DNA of 64,000 nt from Saprospiraceae bacterium. GTDB taxonomy: Bacteria; Bacteroidota; Bacteroidia; Chitinophagales; Saprospiraceae. The notes beneath the pieces were generated by a model. That model ran no database searches. It was not told where the DNA came from and saw only the letters and a program-made list of their open reading frames with translations. The translations under genes and the position numbers were made by a program. Positions within the stretch are counted from its first letter, which is position 1. Each line of letters starts with the position of its first letter. Below, in pieces: positions 53,803 to 60,859 of the stretch. The stretch is from contig JAIYAP010000044.1 of assembly GCA_027488935.1 (NCBI GenBank), positions 165,874 to 229,873 of the forward strand, written 5' to 3'.

Positions 53803-54927
53803 TCAGGAATAGAACCCTAACACCCCATCCGTGATTTCTTTCAAAATAGGCTCATTCAACTCTGAGTGCATCGGTAAAGAAACCACCGAAGTACACAACG
53901 CTTCCGTCACCGGATACCCTTCCGCTGGTCCGTGCCAGGCCGCCGCGAATGCTTGTTGGCGGTACAGCGGCACCGGGTAATAAATCATGGCCGGGATACC
54001 TTTTTCCTGCAAGTAGGCTTTCAGGTTATCGCGTTGTCCATCGGCCACCTGAAGCGTGTACTGATGGAAGGCGTGGGTAGAATTGGGTTGCCGGGCCGGG
54101 ATGGTCAGTTGCGGAATTTTGCTGAAAACCGCATCGTAATAATTGGCCGCTTGGTTGCGGGCTGCATTATAGGTGTCGAGGTGGGGCAATTTCACATTTA
54201 AAATGGCCGCTTGAAAGGCATCTAAACGGGAATTCACACCGATCAGGTCGTGGTAATATTGCTTGGACTGGCCGTGGTTGGCGATCATACGCGCTTGTGC
54301 CGCCAAATCATCGTCGTTGGTCATGATGGCACCACCGTCTCCGTAGCATCCCAGGTTTTTGGAAGGAAAAAAGGAGGTGCAGCCAAAATGGCCCATTGCA
54401 CCGGTTTTTTGCACGCTTCCATCGGCAAAGGTATAATCCGCGCCGATGGCCTGGGCATTGTCTTCAATGATGTACAGGTTGTGCTTTGCGGCTAAAGCCA
54501 GGATCGGCTCCATGTCGGCGCTTTGTCCGAACAGGTGTACGGGTACGATGGCTTTGGTGCGCGGGGTAATGTGGGGCGCGATTAAATCGGCCGTGATATT
54601 AAAGGTGTGCGGATCAACGTCGGTCATGACGGGGGTGAGTCCGAGTAGTCCGATTACTTCGGCGGTGGCCACGTAGGTGAACGCGGGTACGATGACTTCA
54701 TCGCCGGGTTTTAATCCGAGGGCCATCATGGCGATTTGCAGCGCGTCGGTTCCGTTAGCGCAGGGAATGACGTGTTTTACACCCAGGTATTGCTCCAGAC
54801 TTTCTTTAAACGCATTTACTTTTGGTCCGCCGATGAATTGGCAGGTATCGAGTACGTCCTGTATTTCCACTGCCAACGCATCTTTTATGTGCTGGTATTG
54901 GGTTTTTAGGTCGACCATCTGGATCAT
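53803..54927 (-). CDS. wbpE: UDP-3-keto-GlcNAcA aminotransferase (WbpE/WlbC-like)
   Basis: 374-residue DegT-family enzyme with PLP Lys190 in FFPSKNLGCYGDGG and NGTDALQIAMMAL near residue 58. The overall wording is that of WbpE, which aminates the C3 keto group formed by WbpB, using glutamate and giving 2-oxoglutarate that WbpB in turn uses as oxidant. Met1 or Met4 may be the start. It is split from wbpB by the ATPase gene. Confidence 0.9.
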   Translation of the reverse strand: MIQMVDLKTQYQHIKDALAVEIQDVLDTCQFIGGPKVNAFKESLEQYLGVKHVIPCANGTDALQIAMMALGLKPGDEVIVPAFTYVATAEVIGLLGLTPVMTDVDPHTFNITADLIAPHITPRTKAIVPVHLFGQSADMEPILALAAKHNLYIIEDNAQAIGADYTFADGSVQKTGAMGHFGCTSFFPSKNLGCYGDGGAIMTNDDDLAAQARMIANHGQSKQYYHDLIGVNSRLDAFQAAILNVKLPHLDTYNAARNQAANYYDAVFSKIPQLTIPARQPNSTHAFHQYTLQVADGQRDNLKAYLQEKGIPAMIYYPVPLYRQQAFAAAWHGPAEGYPVTEALCTSVVSLPMHSELNEPILKEITDGVLGFYS

Positions 54928-54936
54928 AGGAGGAAA

Positions 54937-54975
54937 GTTGTTAGTTGTTAGTTGTTAGTTTTTAGTTGTTAGTTG
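54937..54975. repeat. Heptamer repeat (TTAGTTG)
   Basis: About five heptamers ending in GTTGGGG. The repeat forms the 3' end of the DUF5678 gene, whose last codons and stop lie in it, and it runs to within 10 bp of the wbpE start. Confidence 0.85.
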
Positions 54976-55196
54976 GGGATGGTTCTAAATTTTATTGTTC
55001 CGAATTGGAGATCTACGAAAAAGACTAGAAAGTCATTGTCTATTTCTTTCGCTTTGATGCACAATGCCGCCAAGGATTCATCATGCGCAATCAAACCTTT
55101 TTCATTGTAAGCGATCCATTGGCCTTTATATTGGCTCAGGAGCGCTTTGTTATGGTTTACCCAGTTGTTTAAGTCTGGATTATTTACAGCTTCCAT
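54969..55196 (-). CDS. DUF5678 family small protein
   Basis: 75 residues from the ATG at 55196 (an upstream TTG would add seven). The sequence NHKALLSQYKGQWIAYNEKGLIAHDESLAALCIKAKE matches the DUF5678 pattern (x-Y-x-G-x-W-[IV]-A ... a-h). Members are small, of unknown role, often next to proteases or toxin-like partners; no such partner is seen here. It ends within the heptamer repeat. Confidence 0.65.
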   Translation of the reverse strand: MEAVNNPDLNNWVNHNKALLSQYKGQWIAYNEKGLIAHDESLAALCIKAKEIDNDFLVFFVDLQFGTIKFRTIPN

Positions 55197-55244
55197 GATA
55201 TCAAATTTATGCTGCAAAAATAAGGGATTTTTTTATAACCATAT

Positions 55245-55665
55245 CGGCCTACAAATGCGTGACCGCTCCGAGGTCAATTGGGTTGGCTACATTGATATTT
55301 CCGGGTAATGCCCCAACTAACAACTCACAACTAAAAACTAACAACTAAAAACTAACAACTAAAAAATTACGGCTTCGCCTTTCATAAGTTGCGAGCACTT
55401 ATGCGGTAACGATAATTGGTATTTGGTTTATAATCATGTCAGCCTTTCAGGCTTTCGCGTTTTTTATAATCATGTCAGCCCTTCGGGCTTTGATTGGTGT
55501 TTCAGCGGTTGATTCGTTGGTTTTTCGGGTTTTTGTGATTTGGGTAATGGTTTATTTTTTTGGTTTGGTTTTTTATAATGCTCAATCGGTATCCGAAATC
55601 AGGTTGATTAAACAGGGTTTCAATTTCAAAAGCCCCAACTAACAACTAACAACTAACAACTAAAA
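55245..55665. repeat. Intergenic patchwork of four short repeat types
   Basis: No credible gene. It contains a 'ctacaaatgcgt' plus GACCGCTCCGAGGTC palindrome (55251-55275) related to the 51.5-kb cluster, and CTAACAA heptamers at 55311-55370 and 55633-55662, each opened by CCCCAACT. It also has an inverted repeat CATAAGT/ACTTATG (55383-55403), and two copies of 'atcatgtcagcc-yttc-rggct' (55433-55453, 55469-55489). Confidence 0.75.
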
Positions 55666-56955
55666 TTAAAGTCTCCAGTAGTGAATCGAAGGATCCACCT
55701 CCTCATAAATCGCCTTCAAATCCATCAAAATCGGATTAGGCTTGGTAATCGATTTGAAATAGGCGCTGTCGTATTGGCGGTATGCATCGTGTGCTACGGC
55801 AACAACGACGGCGTCGTAATCGTCGGATATTTTATCAACCAGGGTTAGTTTGTATTCGTGGGCTACCTCATTGGGGGAGGCGTGGGCGTCAGACAGGTGT
55901 ACGTTGACGGAATAATCTTGCAGTTCGTGTACGAGGGCGGCTACTTTGGAGTTGCGGATGTCGCTTACGTTTTCCTTGAAGGTGATGCCGAGCACCAGTA
56001 CTTTGGCGGAGCGCGGGTTTTTGTCCTTCTGGATCATTAACTGGACCAGTTTTTTGGCGATGTAGCCGGGCATGGAGTCGTTGATGCGGCGTCCGCTGAG
56101 GATGACCTGGGGTTCGTAGCCGAGTTGGATGGATTTGTGCATCAGGTAGTATGGATCTACGCCGATGCAATGTCCGCCTACGAGGCCGGGGTAAAATTTC
56201 AGGAAGTTCCATTTGGTGCCGGCGGCCTTGATGACTTCCTGGGTATCGATGCCCATGCGATCGAAAATGATGGACAATTCGTTCATCAAGGAGATGTTGA
56301 GGTCGCGCTGGGTGTTTTCGATGACTTTGGCGGCTTCGGCTACTTTGATGCTGGGGGCTTTGTAAATGCCTGCCTCAATGATGTGGCCGTATACCCCAGC
56401 GATATTATCGAGGGCTTCTGCGTCGGAGCCGGATACGATTTTTAGTATTTTGGTGAGCGGTCGGGTTTTGTCGCCCGGCACGATGCGCTCGGGGGAATAA
56501 CCGATTTTAAAATCCTGGTGGAGTTTTAATCCGCTGTGTTCTTCTAGGATGGGTAAGCAATCTTCTTCCGTGCAACCGGGGTACACGGTGGATTCAAACA
56601 CCACATAATCACCTGGTTTGAGGGCTTTTCCTACACTGATGGATGCTTTTTTAAGCGGGGTCAGGTCGGGTACTTTGGCTTCGTCGATGTCGGTGGGTAC
56701 TGCTACGACGAAGAATTGGGCTTTTTTAAGGTCTTCCGGATTGGTGGTAAACAGGATGTCGGTATTGGCAAATGCTTCGGCATCTAATTCTTTGGAAGGG
56801 TCCTCTCCGCGCGCCATCATGCTCACCCGCGCCTCATTGATGTCGAAACCGATTACGCGGAAATGCCGGGCAAATTCCAGGGCGATCGGCAGGCCTACAT
56901 AGCCTAATCCAATGACTGCCATGGTTTTTTTCTTTTCGATGAGCGCTTGATACAT
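55666..56955 (-). CDS. UDP-HexNAc 6-dehydrogenase (WbpO/TviB type)
   Basis: 429 residues. The NAD motif is AVIGLGYVGLPIALEFA (14-30), the catalytic Cys263 is in PGLVGGHCIGVDPYYL, and ESTVYPGCTEED and YSPERIVPGD are also present. The PGLVGGHCIGVDPYY form is that of WbpO/TviB, not the PGPGLGGHCIPIDP form of WbpA. It makes UDP-GlcNAcA or UDP-GalNAcA, feeding both WbpB/WbpE and the WbpP-type epimerase branch. It is the first enzyme gene of the locus, after the regulator. Confidence 0.9.
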   Translation of the reverse strand: MYQALIEKKKTMAVIGLGYVGLPIALEFARHFRVIGFDINEARVSMMARGEDPSKELDAEAFANTDILFTTNPEDLKKAQFFVVAVPTDIDEAKVPDLTPLKKASISVGKALKPGDYVVFESTVYPGCTEEDCLPILEEHSGLKLHQDFKIGYSPERIVPGDKTRPLTKILKIVSGSDAEALDNIAGVYGHIIEAGIYKAPSIKVAEAAKVIENTQRDLNISLMNELSIIFDRMGIDTQEVIKAAGTKWNFLKFYPGLVGGHCIGVDPYYLMHKSIQLGYEPQVILSGRRINDSMPGYIAKKLVQLMIQKDKNPRSAKVLVLGITFKENVSDIRNSKVAALVHELQDYSVNVHLSDAHASPNEVAHEYKLTLVDKISDDYDAVVVAVAHDAYRQYDSAYFKSITKPNPILMDLKAIYEEVDPSIHYWRL

Positions 56956-57010
56956 GTTAATGTTGTTGTTATTTATGCAGGATTATGAGTAAAAAAATGG
57001 TTCGTTTTGT

Positions 57011-57544
57011 TTATTTTTCTCCAAAAAGGAGCATGGGTGCCGGGTTGTATTGTGACCAGTCGAGGTTATCTGCTTCTTGTTCGGAGTAGATGAGGTACCG
57101 TATTTTGCGGCCGATGAGTTTTTCGGCTTTTTCTATCAGGTTGGCCAAATAACCAATATCGAAGGTGCCAATGAACAGTAGATCGATGATTTGGCTGTCT
57201 AAGCCGCGGGAGAAATCGCCTACGAGGTACACTTTACGGACATCTCCCATGCGTTGTACTACGGTTTCGATGATTTGATCTAAACCGATGTGTTTCAACA
57301 AGATATTGTGAATTTCCTGAAAAAGGGGATGCTTTTTGTTGGCTTGGAAAATCTTTTTGTTGCCGCTGGCGCTGGATTCGATCAATCCGGCGTCTTCTAA
57401 GCGGTTGAGTTCGATGCGGATGCCATTGGACGACTCGCCAAACTCGCTCTCCAAGCTGCGTAGGTACGCAGTGGTGCTGCTGTTGAGGAAAAACTTCAGA
57501 AGGAGTTTTATCCTTGTTTTGGAGGAGATGAGCGCGTCGATCAT
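57011..57544 (-). CDS. Winged-helix regulator with nucleotidyltransferase-like C-terminus
   Basis: 177 residues. Residues 1-70 form an ArsR-like winged helix (SSKTRIKLLLKFFLN, IELNRLEDAGLIESS with a basic wing NKKIF). The C-terminal half has VYLVGDFSRGLDSQIIDLLFIG, like the GS/D-x-x-R-G core of minimal nucleotidyltransferases. It stands at the very start of the polysaccharide locus, 55 bp before the dehydrogenase, where locus-specific regulators usually sit. DNA binding and autoregulation are inferred. Confidence 0.75.
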   Translation of the reverse strand: MIDALISSKTRIKLLLKFFLNSSTTAYLRSLESEFGESSNGIRIELNRLEDAGLIESSASGNKKIFQANKKHPLFQEIHNILLKHIGLDQIIETVVQRMGDVRKVYLVGDFSRGLDSQIIDLLFIGTFDIGYLANLIEKAEKLIGRKIRYLIYSEQEADNLDWSQYNPAPMLLFGEK

Positions 57545-57566
57545 TATGACTATTAAAATTGAGTAG

Positions 57567-57574
57567 CAAACTTA
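57567..57574 (-). promoter_or_regulatory. Possible -7 element upstream of the locus regulator
   Basis: The minus strand reads TAAGTTTG, matching TAnnTTTG, 22 bp before the regulator start. No TTG is found at the -33 distance, so this is only half a promoter. Confidence 0.25.
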
Positions 57575-57761
57575 CTCGATGCTGTACATAAGTTGGTAGC
57601 TTTTGTAGATAAATTTTTTGTTAACTGTTTTTGGCGTGTGGGAGGGTGTTGGGAATCAGGGGGTTATCGTTTTGATTTCCGATATCCGATTACATGATGT
57701 CCGATTTCCGATTGGATGTTTGATTGTTTATTTAGGGGCGTTGGGTTGGGTTTCCGGGTTA

Positions 57762-58139
57762 TGTGCTAGGAAAGGTCATTATGCGCAGGGAAAGGTCAAT
57801 TTATACGCCGGGAAGGGTCATTTATATGCTGGGAAGGATCATATATGCGATGTGAAAGGACATTTATGCACGAGGAAGGAGCATTTACACGCCGGGAAGG
57901 AACATTTATGCACTGGGGAAAAGCATTTATGCGCAGGGAAGGGTCATTTATATGCTGGGAAGGATCATTTATACGCTGGGAAGGATCATATATGCGATGT
58001 GAAAGGACATTTATGCACGAGGAAGGAGCATTTACACGCCGGGAAGGAACATTTATGCACTGGGGAAAAGCATTTATGCGCAGGGAAGAAGCATTTATAT
58101 GCTGGAAAGGAGCATATATGGCCTAGAATGAGCATTTAA
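57762..58139 (+). repeat. 21-bp-period tandem array A (GGAAGGrnCATTTATrCnC type)
   Basis: About 18 units of 21 bp such as 'ggaaggatcatttatacgctg'. A block of about 105 bp (57837-57941) recurs identically 147 bp (seven units) later (57984-58088). The period is seven codons, so the plus strand stays open for 173 residues (57618-58139) with KxHLxAG-type heptads; I regard this as unproven coding. It ends at a TTAA shared with a minus-strand reading frame of array B. The 57575-57761 stretch shows no gene. Confidence 0.85.
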
Positions 58140-58152
58140 GGCCATGGAAGCA

Positions 58153-58430
58153 GTTTTTCCAATCGGTTGCGAAACTTTTCTAGGCGCTTCCGAACCTTTT
58201 CTACCCGCGTTCGAGCCTTTTCTACGTCCATTCGAAGCTTTTTTACGCGCGTCCGAAGATTCTCTACATCCATTTGAATCTTCTCTAGGCTCATTTGAAT
58301 CTTCTCTAGGCTCATTTGAAGTTTCTCTAGGCTCATTTGAAGTTTCTCTACGCGCATCCGAAGCTTCTTTGGGCGCGTCTGACACTTCTTTACGTCCATC
58401 CGACCCTTTTCTACGCGTGTCCGAAGCATG
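58153..58430 (-). repeat. 21-bp-period tandem array B with coiled-coil coding potential
   Basis: About 13 units of 21 bp like 'ttctctaggctcatttgaatc', the central four nearly identical. Read on the minus strand (58136-58429, ATG start) it gives 97 residues of heptads such as LRMRVEK, LQMSLEK, IQMDVEN and VRKRLEK, with hydrophobic residues at both core positions in most units. Whether this is translated is unknown; there is no clear ribosome-binding site. The unit differs from array A. Confidence 0.8.
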
Positions 58431-58504
58431 CCAAATGTTGAACATGTTTTACAAACATACCGACTGCTGGCACGGTGGGGTAGGGCATTCTGTTACAAAT
58501 ATGG

Positions 58505-58762
58505 GGTCCCGCTAGGACGGGTGGGGATGTTGGATATTTGGTTGTTATAATGCAAATGGCTCACGTTGGGTTGGGCGATACAAATATACCGTCCCGCTGG
58601 GACGGGTTGTTCCATTTTACACCCCGTTTTGGGGCTACAAAGATGGCGTCCCGCTGGGACGCTGTGGTAGGCTGGGCATTTCGTTGGGGCGTCCCGGTGG
58701 GACGGGTGGGGGTGTTGGGGTCCCGGTTGGACGGGTGGGTATGTTGGGCGTCCGCTGGGATG
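58505..58762. repeat. REP-like palindromes, right of the array and downstream of the Y1 transposase
   Basis: Short imperfect palindromes GTCCC-N3-GGGAC at 58506-58518, 58591-58603, 58648-58660, 58691-58703 and 58720-58732, plus a partial one near 58749. They are often preceded by 'caaatatacc' or 'acaaagatggc'. The rest of 58431-58883 has no gene apart from these repeats and a G-run at 58797-58807. Confidence 0.85.
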
Positions 58763-58883
58763 TATGGCGCGCTGGGAGTAAATGGATGCGGTTTTTTTTG
58801 GGGGGGGCAAGTTGGTTTGTCGTTTAATTTGATACAAATGATATATAAAAGCCAGCGTTCCGTTTGTAAAGGCATATATCTGG

Positions 58884-59363
58884 TTATATATTATTCCCGT
58901 TTTCTTCAAAGAACTCAAATAGATACTCGTCTTTGAATTCGATATCATATCGTTGAAGGGTGGCTAAATATTCTTTCTGAAACGACTGTTTGTTATGATG
59001 TTGGGGTTGGTTTAGGATGTATTTAATCACATTATCCAATTCACTTTTGGAATGGGAAAATGCGCCAAACCCTTCTTGCCATTTGAAAACTACTGGTATA
59101 AATTGTTTTTCGTTTATAAAATTGGTGGATTCTACTTTTATTAATTTGACGGTATCGGACAAGGCTATGGCGGGGTTTTGTCCGATTAAGATATGGGCAT
59201 GGTCGGGCATTAGATATATGGCGAGCACTTTTTGCTTTTTTTGTTGCAGGACCGTGGTCATGTATTTTTCAACTTCTTCCCGGATGGTTGGTAAGATGAG
59301 TGCTTGTCGGTATTTGACTGCAAAAACTAGGTGGGTGTATAGTTGGGTGTAGGTGTTGGCCAT
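58884..59363 (-). CDS. IS200-like Y1 transposase (RAYT-type)
   Basis: 159 residues with the complete Y1_Tnp layout. It opens MANTYTQLYTHLVFAVKYRQ, the HUH motif is His55-Ala-His57 in LMPDHAHILIG, and WQEGFGAFSHS precedes the catalytic Tyr115 in VIKYILNQPQHH. It is a single-strand transposase acting at hairpins. It stands alone without TnpB and is surrounded on both sides by clusters of short GTCCC...GGGAC palindromes, the arrangement of REP-associated tyrosine transposases. All key residues are intact, so it may be active. Confidence 0.9.
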   Translation of the reverse strand: MANTYTQLYTHLVFAVKYRQALILPTIREEVEKYMTTVLQQKKQKVLAIYLMPDHAHILIGQNPAIALSDTVKLIKVESTNFINEKQFIPVVFKWQEGFGAFSHSKSELDNVIKYILNQPQHHNKQSFQKEYLATLQRYDIEFKDEYLFEFFEENGNNI

Positions 59364-59374
59364 GGTAGAATGAT

Positions 59375-59900
59375 ATCGTCCCGGTGAGACGGGTGGTTAT
59401 AAAGATGACGTCCCGCTGGAACGGGTGGTAATGCTGTGTATCTATTTGTTGTGTTGATAACGTCTCGCTTGGGCGGGTGGTTGGTGTTACCAATATACCG
59501 TCCCGCTTGGACGGGTTGTTACATTTTTTATTCCGTTGTTACCAAGATGGCGTCCTGCTAGGACGGTGTGGTATGTTGGGTATCTGATTTGTTGTGATGA
59601 TAACGTCTTAATTGGACGGATGGTTGGGTTGGTGGAACAAATATACGGTAGCCCGGTTGGACAGGTGGGTATATTGGGCGTCCCGGCGGGTATGTTTGGT
59701 ATCTGGTTGTGTGATGCAAATATCTCACATTGGGCTGGGCAATACAAATATACCGTCCCGCTGGGACGGGTTGTTACATCATACATCCCTCGGGGGGCTA
59801 CAAAGATGGCGTCCCGCTGGGACGCTGGGGTAGGCTGGGCATTCCGTTGAGGCGTCCCGGTGGGACGCTGGGGTATATTGGGTGCCCCGGTGGGACGGTT
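59375..59900. repeat. REP-like palindromes on the upstream side of the Y1 transposase
   Basis: Palindromes of the GTCCC-N3-GGGAC family, more or less decayed, at 59378-59390, 59410-59422, 59462-59474, 59500-59512, 59552-59564, 59605-59617, about 59650, about 59680, 59755-59767, 59811-59823, 59854-59866 and 59884-59896. The part 59715-59866 is a diverged direct repeat of 58551-58703 on the other side of the transposase. No gene is seen in 59364-60008. Confidence 0.85.
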
Positions 59901-59970
59901 TTGGGGGTTTTGAATACCAACCTGCATTGATATTCAACTCCAATTTTGTCAACCATATTTGGGCATGTCC

Positions 59971-60012
59971 AAACTAACAACTATCAACTCACAACTATCA
60001 ACTAACAACTAA
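59971..60012. repeat. Heptamer repeat (CTAACAA/CTATCAA)
   Basis: Six units of the CTAACAA family with CTATCAA and CTCACAA variants. It reaches the stop of the GLPGLI gene, as the copies at 51393, 54937 and 55633 also touch gene ends. Confidence 0.85.
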
Positions 60013-60755
60013 TATCGTATTCCCCAGAAGGGCGGTTCTTCGTCTTTTCTTTTTAGGTCCATGTGCTCTTTTAGGACGGCGCGGTATTGTGCTTCGGTTA
60101 CTTTTTTGCCTTTGTTTTTCTTGGGCAGGGCGAGTTCGGTGGTGAGGGGCCGCATTTCAATTTTGTCGGCGGTGATGAGCATGCCGCCGTTGTTGACGTC
60201 TACTTCGAGGATGAGGCCGGGCAAACCGCAAAAGCGTTCGGGGCCGGCACTGTGGGGCATATCGAGCGCAAACCATACGCGTACTTGCTGGTTTTTGAGG
60301 GTGTCATCCCAATAGGCATTCATACATACATGCCCTGCTACTTCTTTTAGGTCGTTTTTGATTTTCCAGTCGGGCACGCTCAGGCTGTCGTCTACAATAT
60401 AGGTTTTACCGAGCATTTCGATGATGTCGTGCTCGGTGTTTTTATCAAAATCGCGGTAAATGGCGTAGGCTTCTTTGCGCCAAGAGTAGCCTTCATCGTC
60501 GGGTTCGGCTTTTTCTTCAGAGTCTTCGTATTTGGAGGCGGTGGCGTTGAAATACAAATTGGTGTACACTTTCCACTCGGAACGGTTGCCCCACATGTAG
60601 GCGATGCGTTCGCGGCGCTGTGCACTGATATAATCGACAGCGGCCATTTTTTTGCTCCAGTCGTGGGTGACTAAATAGCGGATGGAGCCTTCCATGGTTT
60701 GTCCAAAAAGGCTGTTGGCGCACAAAAATAGGAGTAGCAAGGCCAATGATCTCAT
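60009..60755 (-). CDS. GLPGLI family protein
   Basis: 248 residues from the ATG at 60755, which gives a proper signal peptide (MRSLALLLLFLCANSLFGQ); a reading 38 codons longer has no signal. The family motif CGLPGLILEVD lies at 176-186. GLPGLI proteins are secreted Bacteroidota proteins of unknown function that are usually encoded next to a TonB-family outer-membrane barrel, as here. It probably works in the periplasm or at the outer membrane with that barrel. Confidence 0.88.
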   Translation of the reverse strand: MRSLALLLLFLCANSLFGQTMEGSIRYLVTHDWSKKMAAVDYISAQRRERIAYMWGNRSEWKVYTNLYFNATASKYEDSEEKAEPDDEGYSWRKEAYAIYRDFDKNTEHDIIEMLGKTYIVDDSLSVPDWKIKNDLKEVAGHVCMNAYWDDTLKNQQVRVWFALDMPHSAGPERFCGLPGLILEVDVNNGGMLITADKIEMRPLTTELALPKKNKGKKVTEAQYRAVLKEHMDLKRKDEEPPFWGIRY

Positions 60756-60859
60756 GAATATTAATTTTGGTTTGGTGCGGTACACCTTTGATAGATTGAA
60801 GGATTGGGTTATATGGTTATGCTGGTGTTTTTGGTGTTTTTGGGGTTTGTGGTGCCGGT

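Noticed and set aside
55215..55222. -7 element (TATTTTTG) for the DUF5678 gene
   Set aside because: It matches TAnnTTTG and lies 18 bp before the ATG, but there is no -33 TTG at a usable distance.
55436..55642. Plus-strand frame of 68 residues with a hydrophobic stretch
   Set aside because: It starts inside the paired 'catgtcagcc' palindromic repeats and is bounded by heptamer repeats; nothing supports translation.
57762..58430. CRISPR array
   Set aside because: The period is 21 bp with no separate repeat and spacer parts, and no cas genes are near. It is a simple tandem array.
58538..58936. Frames of 100-150 residues across the palindrome island, both strands
   Set aside because: They consist of translated palindromes (SRWDG, PTRPTGT and the like) and are present in all frames.
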